A DNA stretch of 64,000 bases from Maribacter sp. MJ134 (GTDB taxonomy: Bacteria; Bacteroidota; Bacteroidia; Flavobacteriales; Flavobacteriaceae), in NCBI RefSeq assembly GCF_003970695.1, contig NZ_CP034570.1, positions 3,596,001 through 3,660,000 on the forward strand, given 5' to 3'. Position 1 is the stretch's first letter, and each line of letters opens with the position of its first letter. Both the position numbers and the translations under genes were made by a program. The notes under the pieces are model-generated. The model saw only the letters and a list, made by a program, of their open reading frames with translations. It did not search any database and was not told the DNA's origin. This document shows, piece after piece, positions 8,883 through 17,372 of the stretch.

Positions 8883-9946
8883 TGGCGATTAAGTCAAAAA
8901 GGTCATATCGTTTCGCTTTTAGGAGCGCTATCTATATCACACTAGTTTTTACGCTTATTTTCGGATTGGTTTCTAGGTATTTTGGAGGATTGAACTGGTT
9001 GTTTCTAATCTTCAATTCCCTCACCATATTTCTAATCTCTTTTTTCGCACTTCAGTATAGAATAGAAAAATTCATCTATAAAAGGATAAAAAAAATCTAC
9101 GATGATGTGGCGCTACTGGAATCAACTTCCCTTGCTTCTGACCCTATTACTACGGACATGAGGACATTAACGGCAGAAATAGAAAAATTCGCACAGGATA
9201 AAAAAATCGAAATCGATACTCTTAAGATTAGGGAAGAATATAGAAAGGATTTTTTAGGTAATGTTTCGCACGAGCTTAAAACCCCACTATTTACGGTACA
9301 GGGCTATTTAGAAACCCTTTTAGATGGTGCTATGGACGATAAAAGTATTCGTAAAAAGTATATTACACGAGCCAATAAAGCGGTAGATAGACTCATTTAT
9401 ATCGTAAAAGATTTAGACCTGATAACAAAGTTAGAGGTGGGCGACCTAAATCTAGAAAGACAAGATTTCAATGTTATAGATTTAATTCAAAGTGTTTTTG
9501 AACTTCTAGAAATGAAGGCAGCCAAGAAGAATATAATCTTAACCTTTGACAGCGCATATGATGACCCGATAATGGTCAATGCCGATATGGAGAAAATACA
9601 GCAGGTACTCACCAATCTTTTGGTGAACTCTATAAAATACGGTAATGATAATGGTACTACCGAGGTAAGTGTAGAGAACTTAATAAAGAACAAGGTAATC
9701 ATTAGGGTAACGGATAACGGGGAAGGGATTCCCAAGCAGCATATCCCAAGGCTTTTTGAGCGTTTCTACAGAGTGGACCAAAGTGGAAGTAGGCGTGAGG
9801 GCGGCTCTGGCTTGGGACTTGCTATAGTTAAACACGTTATTGAGGCACACGGAGAGAAAATATACGTGGAAAGTGCTCCGGACGTTGGCTCGGAGTTCTC
9901 ATTTACATTGGAGAAGAGCACCATGGAAAATACAAACGTAGAATAA
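8882..9946 (+). CDS. PhoR-like sensor histidine kinase
   Basis: This encodes 354 residues. Two hydrophobic segments (~15-35 and ~38-58) separated by only a few residues form an N-terminal membrane hairpin with almost no periplasmic sensor, as in PhoR-type kinases that sense through partner proteins. A linker follows, then the dimerisation helix with His130 in GNVSHELKTPL. The ATP-binding domain has N-box NLLVNSIKYG, G1 DNGEGIP, F-box RLFERFYRV and G2 GGSGLGLAIVKH. It should autophosphorylate His130 and pass phosphate to Asp56 of the upstream regulator. It lacks an obvious PAS domain between the membrane and the HisKA domain. A trmB gene with its own promoter-like element follows after 50 bp. 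Confidence 0.85.
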   Translation: MAIKSKRSYRFAFRSAIYITLVFTLIFGLVSRYFGGLNWLFLIFNSLTIFLISFFALQYRIEKFIYKRIKKIYDDVALLESTSLASDPITTDMRTLTAEIEKFAQDKKIEIDTLKIREEYRKDFLGNVSHELKTPLFTVQGYLETLLDGAMDDKSIRKKYITRANKAVDRLIYIVKDLDLITKLEVGDLNLERQDFNVIDLIQSVFELLEMKAAKKNIILTFDSAYDDPIMVNADMEKIQQVLTNLLVNSIKYGNDNGTTEVSVENLIKNKVIIRVTDNGEGIPKQHIPRLFERFYRVDQSGSRREGGSGLGLAIVKHVIEAHGEKIYVESAPDVGSEFSFTLEKSTMENTNVE

Positions 9947-9968
9947 GCTGCTACCCTTGTAATTTTCT

Positions 9969-9976
9969 TAGCTTTG
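9969..9976 (+). promoter_or_regulatory. Bacteroidota-type -7 element upstream of trmB
   Basis: TAGCTTTG fits TAnnTTTG. It is 20 bp before the GTG start at 9997 and would give a leader of about 14 nt. No good -33 element is visible at the expected spacing, so the call rests on one box. Confidence 0.45.
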
Positions 9977-9996
9977 TGCTTTTATAGCGGAATACA

Positions 9997-10665
9997 GTGG
10001 GAAGCAAGAATAAGCTTAAAAGATTTAAGGAAAACGATACCTTTAAAAACGTTGTTCAACCAACAAGGGAAGAAGTTCAAGAAGGTTTTGCGTTAAAGGG
10101 AAAATGGGAAGAACATTTTGGCAACTCAAATCCTATTGTACTAGAATTGGGTTGCGGAAAAGGGGAATACACCGTTGGTCTTGCCAAACAAAATCCAAAT
10201 AAGAATTTTATCGGAATTGACATTAAGGGTGCTCGTTTTTGGAGAGGAGCAAAAACAGCTCTGGAGGAAGGGTTGAACAATGTGGCATTCCTACGAACGC
10301 AAATAGAGCTATTGGATTTACTCTTCACCAAAGATGAGGTTTCCGAAATCTGGATAACGTTTCCGGACCCCCAAATCAAATATAAGCGTACCAAACATCG
10401 AATGACCAATGAGGTGTTTCTGAACAAGTATGAGAAAATTTTGCAGCCCAATGGTCTGGTTCATCTAAAAACCGACAGCGAGTTTATGCACGGTTATACC
10501 TTAGGGCTGTTACATGGTCTGCGTCATGAAATTATTTATGCCAATCATGATGTTTATAAGAATGAAGGTAGCCCAAAGGAAGTTTTGGAGATACAAACAT
10601 TCTATGAAAATCAGTACCTTGAGAAAGGGAAAGCCATTACCTATATCCAATTTAGGATAAACTAG
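9997..10665 (+). CDS. trmB: tRNA (guanine-N7-)-methyltransferase
   Basis: This encodes a 222-residue cytoplasmic enzyme that transfers a methyl group from S-adenosylmethionine to N7 of G46 in the tRNA variable loop. The SAM-binding strand and loop read VLELGCGKGEYT. The next acidic strand is FIGIDIKGARFWRG, and the family's catalytic block is WITFPDPQIKYKRTKHR, followed by a late LKTDSEFM. The start is GTG, chosen because the protein then opens with the usual MGSKNKLKRF. The position most TrmB enzymes fill with Trp after FPDP is Gln here. It is followed after 4 bp by a LysE-family gene, so the two may share a transcript. Confidence 0.9.
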   Translation: MGSKNKLKRFKENDTFKNVVQPTREEVQEGFALKGKWEEHFGNSNPIVLELGCGKGEYTVGLAKQNPNKNFIGIDIKGARFWRGAKTALEEGLNNVAFLRTQIELLDLLFTKDEVSEIWITFPDPQIKYKRTKHRMTNEVFLNKYEKILQPNGLVHLKTDSEFMHGYTLGLLHGLRHEIIYANHDVYKNEGSPKEVLEIQTFYENQYLEKGKAITYIQFRIN

Positions 10666-10669
10666 TACT

Positions 10670-11302
10670 ATGCAGCAACTTGGAATTTTACTGGTATTCA
10701 CTTTTGGTGCCGCATTCTTTGCATCCCTACCTCCTGGGTTGTTAAATATGAATGCAGCTAAGACCAGTGTAGAGAAGGGAAAGGCCAATGGTGTAATTTT
10801 TGGCTTGGGCGTAGCTATTATGGTCATGTTACAGACCTATCTAGCGGTTAGAATCGCAAGATTTTTAATGCGAAATCCAGATGTAATAGGAATGCTGCTT
10901 AAAATAGCACTTGTAGTATTTGCAGTTTTGGCCGTGTTCTTTTTTGTCAAAGCAAAAAAATTAGATAGTCAACCTTTAGAGATAGTAGCAAGTAAAAAGC
11001 GGAATAGCTTTTCAAAAGGGCTTTTTTTAGCGGCCATTAACTTGCTTACCATACCATTTTATAGTGGTCTGAATACTATTTTTCACGCCCAAGGTTTTAT
11101 GGATTATAGCGTTATAGATGAGGTTGTATTTATTTTGGCTGCTGGTGGGGGCACTTTTTTGGCCATGTATCTCTATGCTTTTTATTTTAACAAGATGGAG
11201 CGTAAAACAAATAGATTCTCTAAAAACAGTAATTATATTTTAAGTGTGCTGATGATTGTTTTGATGGTGATTACCAGTATAAGGCTGTTCAACCAAAGTT
11301 AA
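10670..11302 (+). CDS. LysE/RhtB-family amino-acid exporter
   Basis: This encodes a 210-residue inner-membrane protein with about six hydrophobic helices: residues ~5-22, ~38-60, ~70-92, ~110-130, ~145-170 and ~185-205. The first helix carries FFASLPPGLLNM, the family's characteristic Pro-Pro/Pro-Gly turn near the N-terminus. Members export basic or neutral amino acids or small metabolites with proton-motive force. The substrate cannot be inferred. It starts 4 bp after trmB and ends 7 bp before the alkyltransferase-like gene, suggesting an operon of three genes. Confidence 0.75.
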   Translation: MQQLGILLVFTFGAAFFASLPPGLLNMNAAKTSVEKGKANGVIFGLGVAIMVMLQTYLAVRIARFLMRNPDVIGMLLKIALVVFAVLAVFFFVKAKKLDSQPLEIVASKKRNSFSKGLFLAAINLLTIPFYSGLNTIFHAQGFMDYSVIDEVVFILAAGGGTFLAMYLYAFYFNKMERKTNRFSKNSNYILSVLMIVLMVITSIRLFNQS

Positions 11303-11309
11303 AAGCATT

Positions 11310-11645
11310 ATGAAGGCCGACAATAAGAATTTTTTTGAAAAAGTGTATGAGGTTGCCGAACAGATACCGTATGGGAGAGTTACCTCCTATGGTGCGATAG
11401 CAAAATACTTGGGTGCCGCTCGCAGTGCTAGAATGGTAGGTTGGGCAATGAACGGTGCTGGTAATATGGAACATGTTCCGGCACACAGAGTGGTGAACAA
11501 AGCCGGCCTACTTACGGGGAAACATCACTTTGAAGGAACCAATCTCATGCAACAACTCCTAGAAAGTGAAGGAGTAGAGGTCATAGAAAATCAAATACAA
11601 AATCTAGAAAAGTACTTTTGGGACCCGTGGAAAGAGTTGGGATAA
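11310..11645 (+). CDS. Alkyltransferase-like protein (MGMT fold, active-site Cys replaced by Ala)
   Basis: This encodes 111 residues, the size of the DNA-binding domain of O6-alkylguanine-DNA alkyltransferases alone. The helix-turn-helix region reads IPYGRVTSYGAIAKYLG, with the Tyr-Gly-x-Val motif, and the arginine finger is in SARMVGWAMN. The catalytic PCHRV is VPAHRV here: Ala58 takes the place of the alkyl-accepting cysteine, while His59 and Arg60 remain. Known ATL proteins with Trp or Ala at this site cannot repair DNA directly. They bind O6-alkylguanine, flip it and recruit nucleotide excision repair. A role in flagging alkylated DNA is therefore expected. The stop lies 15 bp from the end of the convergent kinase gene. 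Confidence 0.88.
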   Translation: MKADNKNFFEKVYEVAEQIPYGRVTSYGAIAKYLGAARSARMVGWAMNGAGNMEHVPAHRVVNKAGLLTGKHHFEGTNLMQQLLESEGVEVIENQIQNLEKYFWDPWKELG

Positions 11646-11660
11646 GGCTAAGTTTTCAAA

Positions 11661-13010
11661 TCAATCAAAGGTCAGGGTAAATAAAGTATTGTTGTCGTTA
11701 GATACAACTCGTATCCTACCACCATGAAGTCTCATGATCTGTTTGGAGAGGCTTAAGCCAATGCCAGTTCCAGTATTTTTTGTGGTAAAGAAAGGAACAA
11801 AAATTTCATCCATCAACTCGGGCGGTATTCCAGGCCCGTTATCCCATACTTGAATGTATTTTTTATTAAGGGTATCTATTCCTGCCTTAAATCTGATGAT
11901 TCCATTTTCTTGACCTTCTAATGATTGTTTTGCGTTCTTTCCTAAATTCAACAAAACTTGCGTTATTTGTTTCTGATCTATGTAAAGTTCTAAGTTTTCA
12001 GGAGCTACAATAATTTCAATGGCTACTTCTAAAGTTTCGGCCTGCTCGTCTAACAAGACTTTAACGCGTTCCAATAATTTATCCGCTGGAATAAGACTAC
12101 GGTCCGGTTCCGGAACACTTAAAAAAGTTCTATAGCTCTGTACAAAACTCATTAAATCTTTACCCTGCTCCTTTATAACCTCCAAGCCCTTTGCGGTATT
12201 GTTAATTTGTTCAATATTGAAAGCTCCGGGTGAAGTAAGTTCTTTTCCTTTTTTAAAATAGTGCAATATAGATTCTGATATGGATGTAATAGGCGTTATG
12301 GTATTCATTATTTCATGGGTCAGCACACGTATTAGTTTAACCCAGGAATCGGTTTCCTTTTCATCGAGTTCTTTATTGATATCATGCGCAACCACTAATA
12401 GTAATTGCTGCTCCTCAATAGTTATAGGGGTGCATTTTAAACTAAGCTCCCTTTTACCTCGTTCATTTCCTAAAGAAAAAGTAGTATTGTCAAAAGGCTT
12501 CAAATCTTTAAAGAGTCCGTACAGTTCATGGTCCACCTGGTTCAATTGTTTCACATGGTTTAAGGGTCTGTAATTAAGTAAATCCTGTACTGTAGGATTT
12601 GCGTAAAGAATATGGCCTTTAGGATTTATGGTGAATATGCCTATATCAGCCTGTCGTAATATTTCTTGATAGTACTGTTCTTGCGCCTGTTTTTTCAGAT
12701 GGATGTCCTGTATCATGCTGTTTAACATGTTAAGGCTGTGGTTTAATTCTTCTAATGATTTAACACTTAATTTTTCAGGAAAACGAAGGGTGAAATCTTC
12801 ATTTTTGATAGCATCAAAAAAATAGGCTATTTTACGATTGGTTTGGTTTACATAGTTGATGAGCCCGTAGGTAAGTCCAATTAAAACCAGAAGTCCTATG
12901 GCACCGGCTATATATTGCCGGTTAAAGAAAAAATAGGTAGTCACAATAACTACTAGAACAATGAAAATGATACGAAAAACCAGCTGTAAATAAATGTTTC
13001 TACTTACCAT
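11661..13010 (-). CDS. NtrB-like sensor histidine kinase
   Basis: This encodes 449 residues. Two N-terminal membrane helices (~10-28 and ~34-52) enclose only a few residues, so there is no large periplasmic sensor. A HAMP-like linker (~58-105) leads to a PAS domain (~115-210) with ADIGIFTINPKGHILYANP. The catalytic core has His232 in RVLTHEIMNTITP, N-box LNLGKNAKQSL, G1 DNGPGIP, PFFTTK and G2 GTGIGLSLSKQ, which is the NtrB/HisKA subclass that pairs with sigma-54 activators. Its start shares one base with the stop of the regulator gene, so the two are translationally coupled. It probably phosphorylates the NtrC-like regulator that faces the TolC operon. The signal is unknown; membrane or redox state are possible. 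Confidence 0.9.
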   Translation of the reverse strand: MVSRNIYLQLVFRIIFIVLVVIVTTYFFFNRQYIAGAIGLLVLIGLTYGLINYVNQTNRKIAYFFDAIKNEDFTLRFPEKLSVKSLEELNHSLNMLNSMIQDIHLKKQAQEQYYQEILRQADIGIFTINPKGHILYANPTVQDLLNYRPLNHVKQLNQVDHELYGLFKDLKPFDNTTFSLGNERGKRELSLKCTPITIEEQQLLLVVAHDINKELDEKETDSWVKLIRVLTHEIMNTITPITSISESILHYFKKGKELTSPGAFNIEQINNTAKGLEVIKEQGKDLMSFVQSYRTFLSVPEPDRSLIPADKLLERVKVLLDEQAETLEVAIEIIVAPENLELYIDQKQITQVLLNLGKNAKQSLEGQENGIIRFKAGIDTLNKKYIQVWDNGPGIPPELMDEIFVPFFTTKNTGTGIGLSLSKQIMRLHGGRIRVVSNDNNTLFTLTFD

Positions 13011-14374
13011 TATTTACTTGATTTTTTAAGTTTGTTGTAGAGTGTCTGCCTAGAAATACCAAGCTGTTCGGCAGCAGCACTATAGTTTCCATTATTTTGA
13101 TGAAGCGCATTGGTGATCATGAGTAGCTCCATTTCCTCCAAGGTATTGGGTTGGTTTTCCATCTGGCCACTGTCATTCACCTCCAACAAAAAATCCGTTG
13201 GTTTTAACACGTTTCCTTCAGAAAGGATTACGGCTCGCTCCATGGTGTGCAATAGTTCCCTTACGTTACCCGGCCATTTGTAGGCCATTAATTTTTCTTG
13301 TGCGGCCTGGTTTATCTTAAGCCCTTGCTTACGATATTTGTTTATAAATTTGGTAAGATAGAAGTCTGCCAATACAAGTATATCTTCCTCTCTTTCCCGC
13401 AAGGGTGGTACGTTAACGCGAATAGTATTAATACGGTAAAGTAAGTCTTCCCTAAAAAGACCATCTACAACCATTTTATCCAGATTACAATTTGTGGCAC
13501 AGATTAACCTAATATTCACCCCTATTGGTTTGTTAGACCCAACACGGACAATGACCCTGTTCTGTATGGCAGATAATAATTTTGCTTGGGTCTGTAAGGA
13601 CAGATTCCCTATTTCATCTAAAAAGAGGGTGCCTCCGTTGGCAGCTTCAAACTTACCGGCACGGTCCTCTTTTGCATCTGTAAAGGAACCTTTGACATGA
13701 CCGAACAACTCACTTTCAAATAAATTTTCAGAAATAGAGCCCATATCTACGGAAATAAAGACTTCGTCGTTTCTAGCTGAGGATTGGTGTAATTCTCTGG
13801 CAATAAGCTCTTTTCCCGTGCCATTTTCACCTGTAACCAATACGTTTACATCCGTCTTGGCGACTTTCTGCACTAATTTTAAAACGGCGTTGAGCGCTTT
13901 GCTATCGCCTACAATATGGTTTTTCTTTTGATTAATTACCTGTTTTAGGTTCGTCTCCTTTTGTTTAAGTTGGCTTAGCTCTTTCTTTGATTTTCTGAGT
14001 TCATAGGCAGATTTAACGGTGGCTAAAAGCCTCTCGTTGTTCCAAGGCTTTAAAATAAAATCGGATGCACCTTCCTTTAGGGCTTCCACCGCCAAATCTA
14101 TGGCGCCATAGGCGGTCATCATTATTACGGAAATAAAAGGAGATTTCTTTTTGATTTCGCGCAGCCAATAGAGTCCCTCGTTACCGGTATTTACACCTGC
14201 GGAAAAATTCATATCCAACAATATGATATCCAAATCACTAAAATTTGGGAAAGAAGAAATTTGATTGGGATTGGATATGGTTTGAACACTTTTGTACTCA
14301 AATTGCAAAAGAATTTCCAATGCGCTTAACACACTCTTGTTATCGTCAATGACCAGAATCTTTGCGTCAATCAT
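13010..14374 (-). CDS. NtrC-family sigma-54-dependent response regulator
   Basis: This encodes 454 residues from the ATG at 14374, where the receiver domain begins (MIDAKILVIDDNKSV). Asp54 in IILLDMNF is the phospho-acceptor and FILKPWN carries the conserved lysine. The AAA+ domain (~165-390) has Walker A GENGTGKE and Walker B GGTLFLDEIG. The loop that contacts sigma-54, usually GAFTGA, reads GSFTDA. A Fis-type helix-turn-helix closes the protein (AAAEQLGISRQTLYNKL). Phosphorylation should drive oligomerisation and ATP-dependent opening of sigma-54 promoters. Divergent from it, a -24/-12 promoter and two dyads precede tolC, which makes the export operon the obvious target. Confidence 0.92.
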   Translation of the reverse strand: MIDAKILVIDDNKSVLSALEILLQFEYKSVQTISNPNQISSFPNFSDLDIILLDMNFSAGVNTGNEGLYWLREIKKKSPFISVIMMTAYGAIDLAVEALKEGASDFILKPWNNERLLATVKSAYELRKSKKELSQLKQKETNLKQVINQKKNHIVGDSKALNAVLKLVQKVAKTDVNVLVTGENGTGKELIARELHQSSARNDEVFISVDMGSISENLFESELFGHVKGSFTDAKEDRAGKFEAANGGTLFLDEIGNLSLQTQAKLLSAIQNRVIVRVGSNKPIGVNIRLICATNCNLDKMVVDGLFREDLLYRINTIRVNVPPLREREEDILVLADFYLTKFINKYRKQGLKINQAAQEKLMAYKWPGNVRELLHTMERAVILSEGNVLKPTDFLLEVNDSGQMENQPNTLEEMELLMITNALHQNNGNYSAAAEQLGISRQTLYNKLKKSSK

Positions 14375-14434
14375 GTAAGTACCTTTATTAGATAGGATAA
14401 AGCTACAAATTGAAATTAACAACTAGGATACACC

Positions 14435-14451
14435 TGTCCAAAAATTTGACA
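14435..14451. promoter_or_regulatory. Candidate enhancer site 1 (17-bp TGT-N11-ACA dyad)
   Basis: TGTCCAAAAATTTGACA is an imperfect dyad with six of eight matching arm positions. Its start is exactly 22 bp from the next dyad. It lies about 120 bp upstream of the predicted tolC transcription start, within the usual range for NtrC-type enhancers. It matches the dyad at 28041-28057 in 15 of 17 positions. Confidence 0.6.
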
Positions 14452-14456
14452 ATATC

Positions 14457-14473
14457 TGTAAAACTATTTTACA
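14457..14473. promoter_or_regulatory. Candidate enhancer site 2 (17-bp TGT-N11-ACA dyad)
   Basis: TGTAAAACTATTTTACA has 7-bp perfect arms around a 3-bp centre. It is 22 bp, about two helical turns, from site 1 and roughly 98 bp before the predicted tolC start. It also lies in the leader region of the divergent regulator gene, so it could mediate autoregulation as well. Confidence 0.62.
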
Positions 14474-14536
14474 CTCAAAGTAGTTTATGCTTTTAAACAG
14501 AATCTTAAGTAGCTGATAATCATAACAATAAATTTA

Positions 14537-14552
14537 TGGCACATATATAGCA
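14537..14552 (+). promoter_or_regulatory. Sigma-54 (-24/-12) promoter of the tolC operon
   Basis: TGGCAC, five bases, then TAGCA. This fits the sigma-54 consensus TGGCAC-N5-TTGCA with one mismatch in the -12 box and the exact 10-bp gap between GG and GC. Transcription would begin near 14563, leaving a leader of about 15 nt before the tolC ATG at 14578. The divergent NtrC-like activator strengthens the call. Confidence 0.75.
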
Positions 14553-14577
14553 AAGCTTTTGGCATACCAATAGTAAT

Positions 14578-15924
14578 ATGAACATTAAAATTAAAATAAC
14601 ACTGTTTTTCTTCTTAGCCATAGTACTGAAAAGTGTGGCTCAGACAAGCTGGACTTTAGAGGAATGTATAGACCATGCATTGGAGCACAACCTTTTGTTA
14701 AAAGATTTTCAATATACTAATGACGCTAACAAAGAAGACTACAAGCAATCTATACGTAATCTTTTGCCGGTACTGAATGCAGGATCCAATTATCAGGTGA
14801 ATTCGGGTAGGGCGGAAGATCCTAATACGGGAACTTTTGTAGTACAGGATTTCTTCTCCAACAACTATTCCATCCAGTCCAACATCGATTTATTTCAAGG
14901 CTTTCAAAAATTAAATTCAATTAAGGCTTCCAAATTCTTGTACCAGGCGGCTAAGGAAGAGCGCACACAACAACGATATCTTTTGGCTTTTAGAGTAATG
15001 CAAGCATTTAACAATATTCGGTTCTTTGAAGGTTTAGTAGCAATTGCCACGGAACAGGTAAACGTATCAAAAACGAACTTTAAACTGGTAGAGAAACAAA
15101 TAGAATTAGGTCTCATGGCCGGTGCGGATATGTATGAGGCCAAGTCCTCTTTATTGTCAGACGAGTTAAACCTTACGCAGAGCACGAACCAATTGGCCGC
15201 AGCGAAACTGGCATTGATTCAAGAAATGAACTTGGAAAATACTTCGGATATTGAAATTGTTGCGGACTTAAAAATCAGTGATGGGGATACCGTCTCTTCA
15301 GAAATGGAATCCGATACCATTTATGCTAAGGCGCGCGAATTCCTGCCATTGATAAAAGCACAGGAATTAAGGGCGCAGGCGGCAAAAAAACAAGTTGGTG
15401 TTACCAGAGGAAGACTATACCCTTCTTTATCGTTGTTTGCTGGTATGGGAACGGGCTATTTTGAAACCTTTAGAGATAGTTTAGGAAATACACTGCCTTT
15501 TCGGGAACAGTTCAGGGATAATTTTTCCAGATTTTATGGACTGAGCCTTAATGTACCGATTAGTAATGGATGGTCCGCTAGATCTAGGGTTAAACAAGCA
15601 AAGATTGAAAGATTAAGACAAGAAAATAATTTAGAAGTTCAAGAACAAGTACTTTTTCAGACCATTCAAGAACTGGTACAAGAACATAATGCACTCTTGG
15701 TAGAGAAAGGGCAGAGTGATCAGAATGTAGAGGCCCAACGGATGGCTTTTACCGTTGCCCAAAAGCGCTTTGAAAACGGAATGATCAATGGAATAGAATT
15801 ATTGACCGCAAAAAATCTTTTTGCCAGTGCCCAGAACGAAAATTTACAAGTAACCTTACGGTCGGCAATAAATAAAAGTACTTTAGACTTTTACCGCGGC
15901 CTTCCGGTATTTAATATAAACTAG
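14578..15924 (+). CDS. TolC-family outer-membrane efflux protein
   Basis: This encodes 448 residues with a signal peptide ending near VLKSVAQ. The family's opening motif WTLEECIDHALEHN follows at once. The protein then shows the two-fold TolC repeat of long amphipathic helices (~residues 140-230 and ~340-430) and short beta segments, with a late GMINGIELLTAK block. TolC trimers form a channel across the outer membrane and a periplasmic helical tunnel that docks on a membrane-fusion protein. It is the first gene after the sigma-54 promoter and is followed 56 bp later by the HlyD-family adaptor, giving an outer-membrane exit for the permeases downstream. Confidence 0.9.
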   Translation: MNIKIKITLFFFLAIVLKSVAQTSWTLEECIDHALEHNLLLKDFQYTNDANKEDYKQSIRNLLPVLNAGSNYQVNSGRAEDPNTGTFVVQDFFSNNYSIQSNIDLFQGFQKLNSIKASKFLYQAAKEERTQQRYLLAFRVMQAFNNIRFFEGLVAIATEQVNVSKTNFKLVEKQIELGLMAGADMYEAKSSLLSDELNLTQSTNQLAAAKLALIQEMNLENTSDIEIVADLKISDGDTVSSEMESDTIYAKAREFLPLIKAQELRAQAAKKQVGVTRGRLYPSLSLFAGMGTGYFETFRDSLGNTLPFREQFRDNFSRFYGLSLNVPISNGWSARSRVKQAKIERLRQENNLEVQEQVLFQTIQELVQEHNALLVEKGQSDQNVEAQRMAFTVAQKRFENGMINGIELLTAKNLFASAQNENLQVTLRSAINKSTLDFYRGLPVFNIN

Positions 15925-15980
15925 AAACATAAATAGGATTTCCTTTTTGGGGAATTGAAACCAAAAGAATAATAATTAAG

Positions 15981-17231
15981 ATGGATATTAAAATAGAAAA
16001 GAAGAAAGGGTTACGTCCAAAACATTATGGGTACATCGGTATTTGTATATTGGTGCTTTTTGTGGGGTATCAACTCCTTTTTGCAAATTCGGTTTCCACA
16101 TTCAGAACAGAAAAAGATAAACTCTCCATTGCCGATGTGTCTCAGGGTAAGTTTGACGATTACATTACAATTAATGGAAATGTTGCGCCGATTGCTACGA
16201 TATATATGGATGCTTACGAAGGTGGTCGTGTAACGGAAAAACTAATTGAAGAGGGTGCTACGGTTAAAAAGGGTGATATAATCCTGAAGTTGGAGAACAT
16301 GAACCTCTATGAGCAAATACTGGCAAGTGAAAGTAACTTGGCCTTAAAACAAAATGATTTGCGTTCTACTAAATTAACCTTTGATTCGCGCCAGGTAGAA
16401 GGTCGTAGATCTCTGGCCACCGCTAGTACGGATTTGCAACGCTTAAAGCGGAATTATGAGCAGAACAGTGCGTTGTATAAAGAAGAATTAATCTCTAAGG
16501 AGGTTTATCAATTATCAAAGGAAAATTATGAGCTTTCCCAGAAACAATATGATATTGTTAAACTACAGACAGAACAAGATGATGAGTTGAGAAAAACATC
16601 TTTGACAGGTCTCGATGCAGATTTAGCCCGTATGCAGAAAACTTTAGGAATGGTATACCAGCGTTTAGACCACTTAAACGTAAGGGCGCCGTCAGACGGT
16701 CAGTTAGGATTTTTGGATGCAGAGATAGGTCAGAATATTTCACAAGGCCAAAGAATAGGACAAATAAACGTACTAACAGATTATAAGATTGAGGCAGATA
16801 TAGACGAGCATTATATCGATCGCGTTCAGCGAGATTTAGTAGCTGTCTTGGAGCGTAACGGAACGGACTACCCTTTGCGGTTAAGAAAAGTATACCCAGA
16901 AGTACGTAACGGTAGGTTTAGAGTAGACTTGGTATTTACAGGAGATAAGCCAGAGACTATTAGAGCTGGGCAAAGCTATAATATAAAACTTCAGTTAGGA
17001 GAATCTAGCGATGCTTTGTTATTACCCAAGGGGAGCTTCTTTCAGAGTACTGGTGGTCAGTGGATTTTTGTCGTAGGACCAGACGGGGATGAAGCTATAA
17101 AACGTCCCATTAGAATCGGAAAGCAGAACTCTAGATATTATGAAGTTTTAGAAGGACTTGATGCCGGTGAAAAGGTAATTACTAGCAACTATGATAGCTT
17201 TGGGGAGGCAGAAAGAATAGTACTGAAGTAA
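15981..17231 (+). CDS. HlyD/MacA-type periplasmic adaptor protein
   Basis: This encodes 416 residues. One N-terminal membrane anchor (YIGICILVLFVGYQLLFA, ~18-37) is followed by a lipoyl-like half (YEGGRVTEKLIEEGATVKKGD, ~75-100). A coiled-coil hairpin spans ~110-230, then comes the second lipoyl half (LNVRAPSDGQLGFLDAEIG) and beta-barrel and membrane-proximal domains to the end (GLDAGEKVITSNYDSFGEAE). Adaptors of this class bridge an inner-membrane ABC permease and TolC. With tolC before it and an ABC ATPase 142 bp after it, the expected machine is MacAB-TolC-like. Only one adaptor is present for nine permeases, so it is probably shared. Confidence 0.9.
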   Translation: MDIKIEKKKGLRPKHYGYIGICILVLFVGYQLLFANSVSTFRTEKDKLSIADVSQGKFDDYITINGNVAPIATIYMDAYEGGRVTEKLIEEGATVKKGDIILKLENMNLYEQILASESNLALKQNDLRSTKLTFDSRQVEGRRSLATASTDLQRLKRNYEQNSALYKEELISKEVYQLSKENYELSQKQYDIVKLQTEQDDELRKTSLTGLDADLARMQKTLGMVYQRLDHLNVRAPSDGQLGFLDAEIGQNISQGQRIGQINVLTDYKIEADIDEHYIDRVQRDLVAVLERNGTDYPLRLRKVYPEVRNGRFRVDLVFTGDKPETIRAGQSYNIKLQLGESSDALLLPKGSFFQSTGGQWIFVVGPDGDEAIKRPIRIGKQNSRYYEVLEGLDAGEKVITSNYDSFGEAERIVLK

Positions 17232-17372
17232 AACTTTTTCTTCCCTATAAATAAGGAGGGATTGAGCGGTGTTTTTGAAGTATATCAATAAACCCCAATC
17301 AGGAAAGGTTCAAGTAAATAAAGTATATAATAAAAGGATAAAATAGAAATCAAATAAGCAAATAATCGAAAA

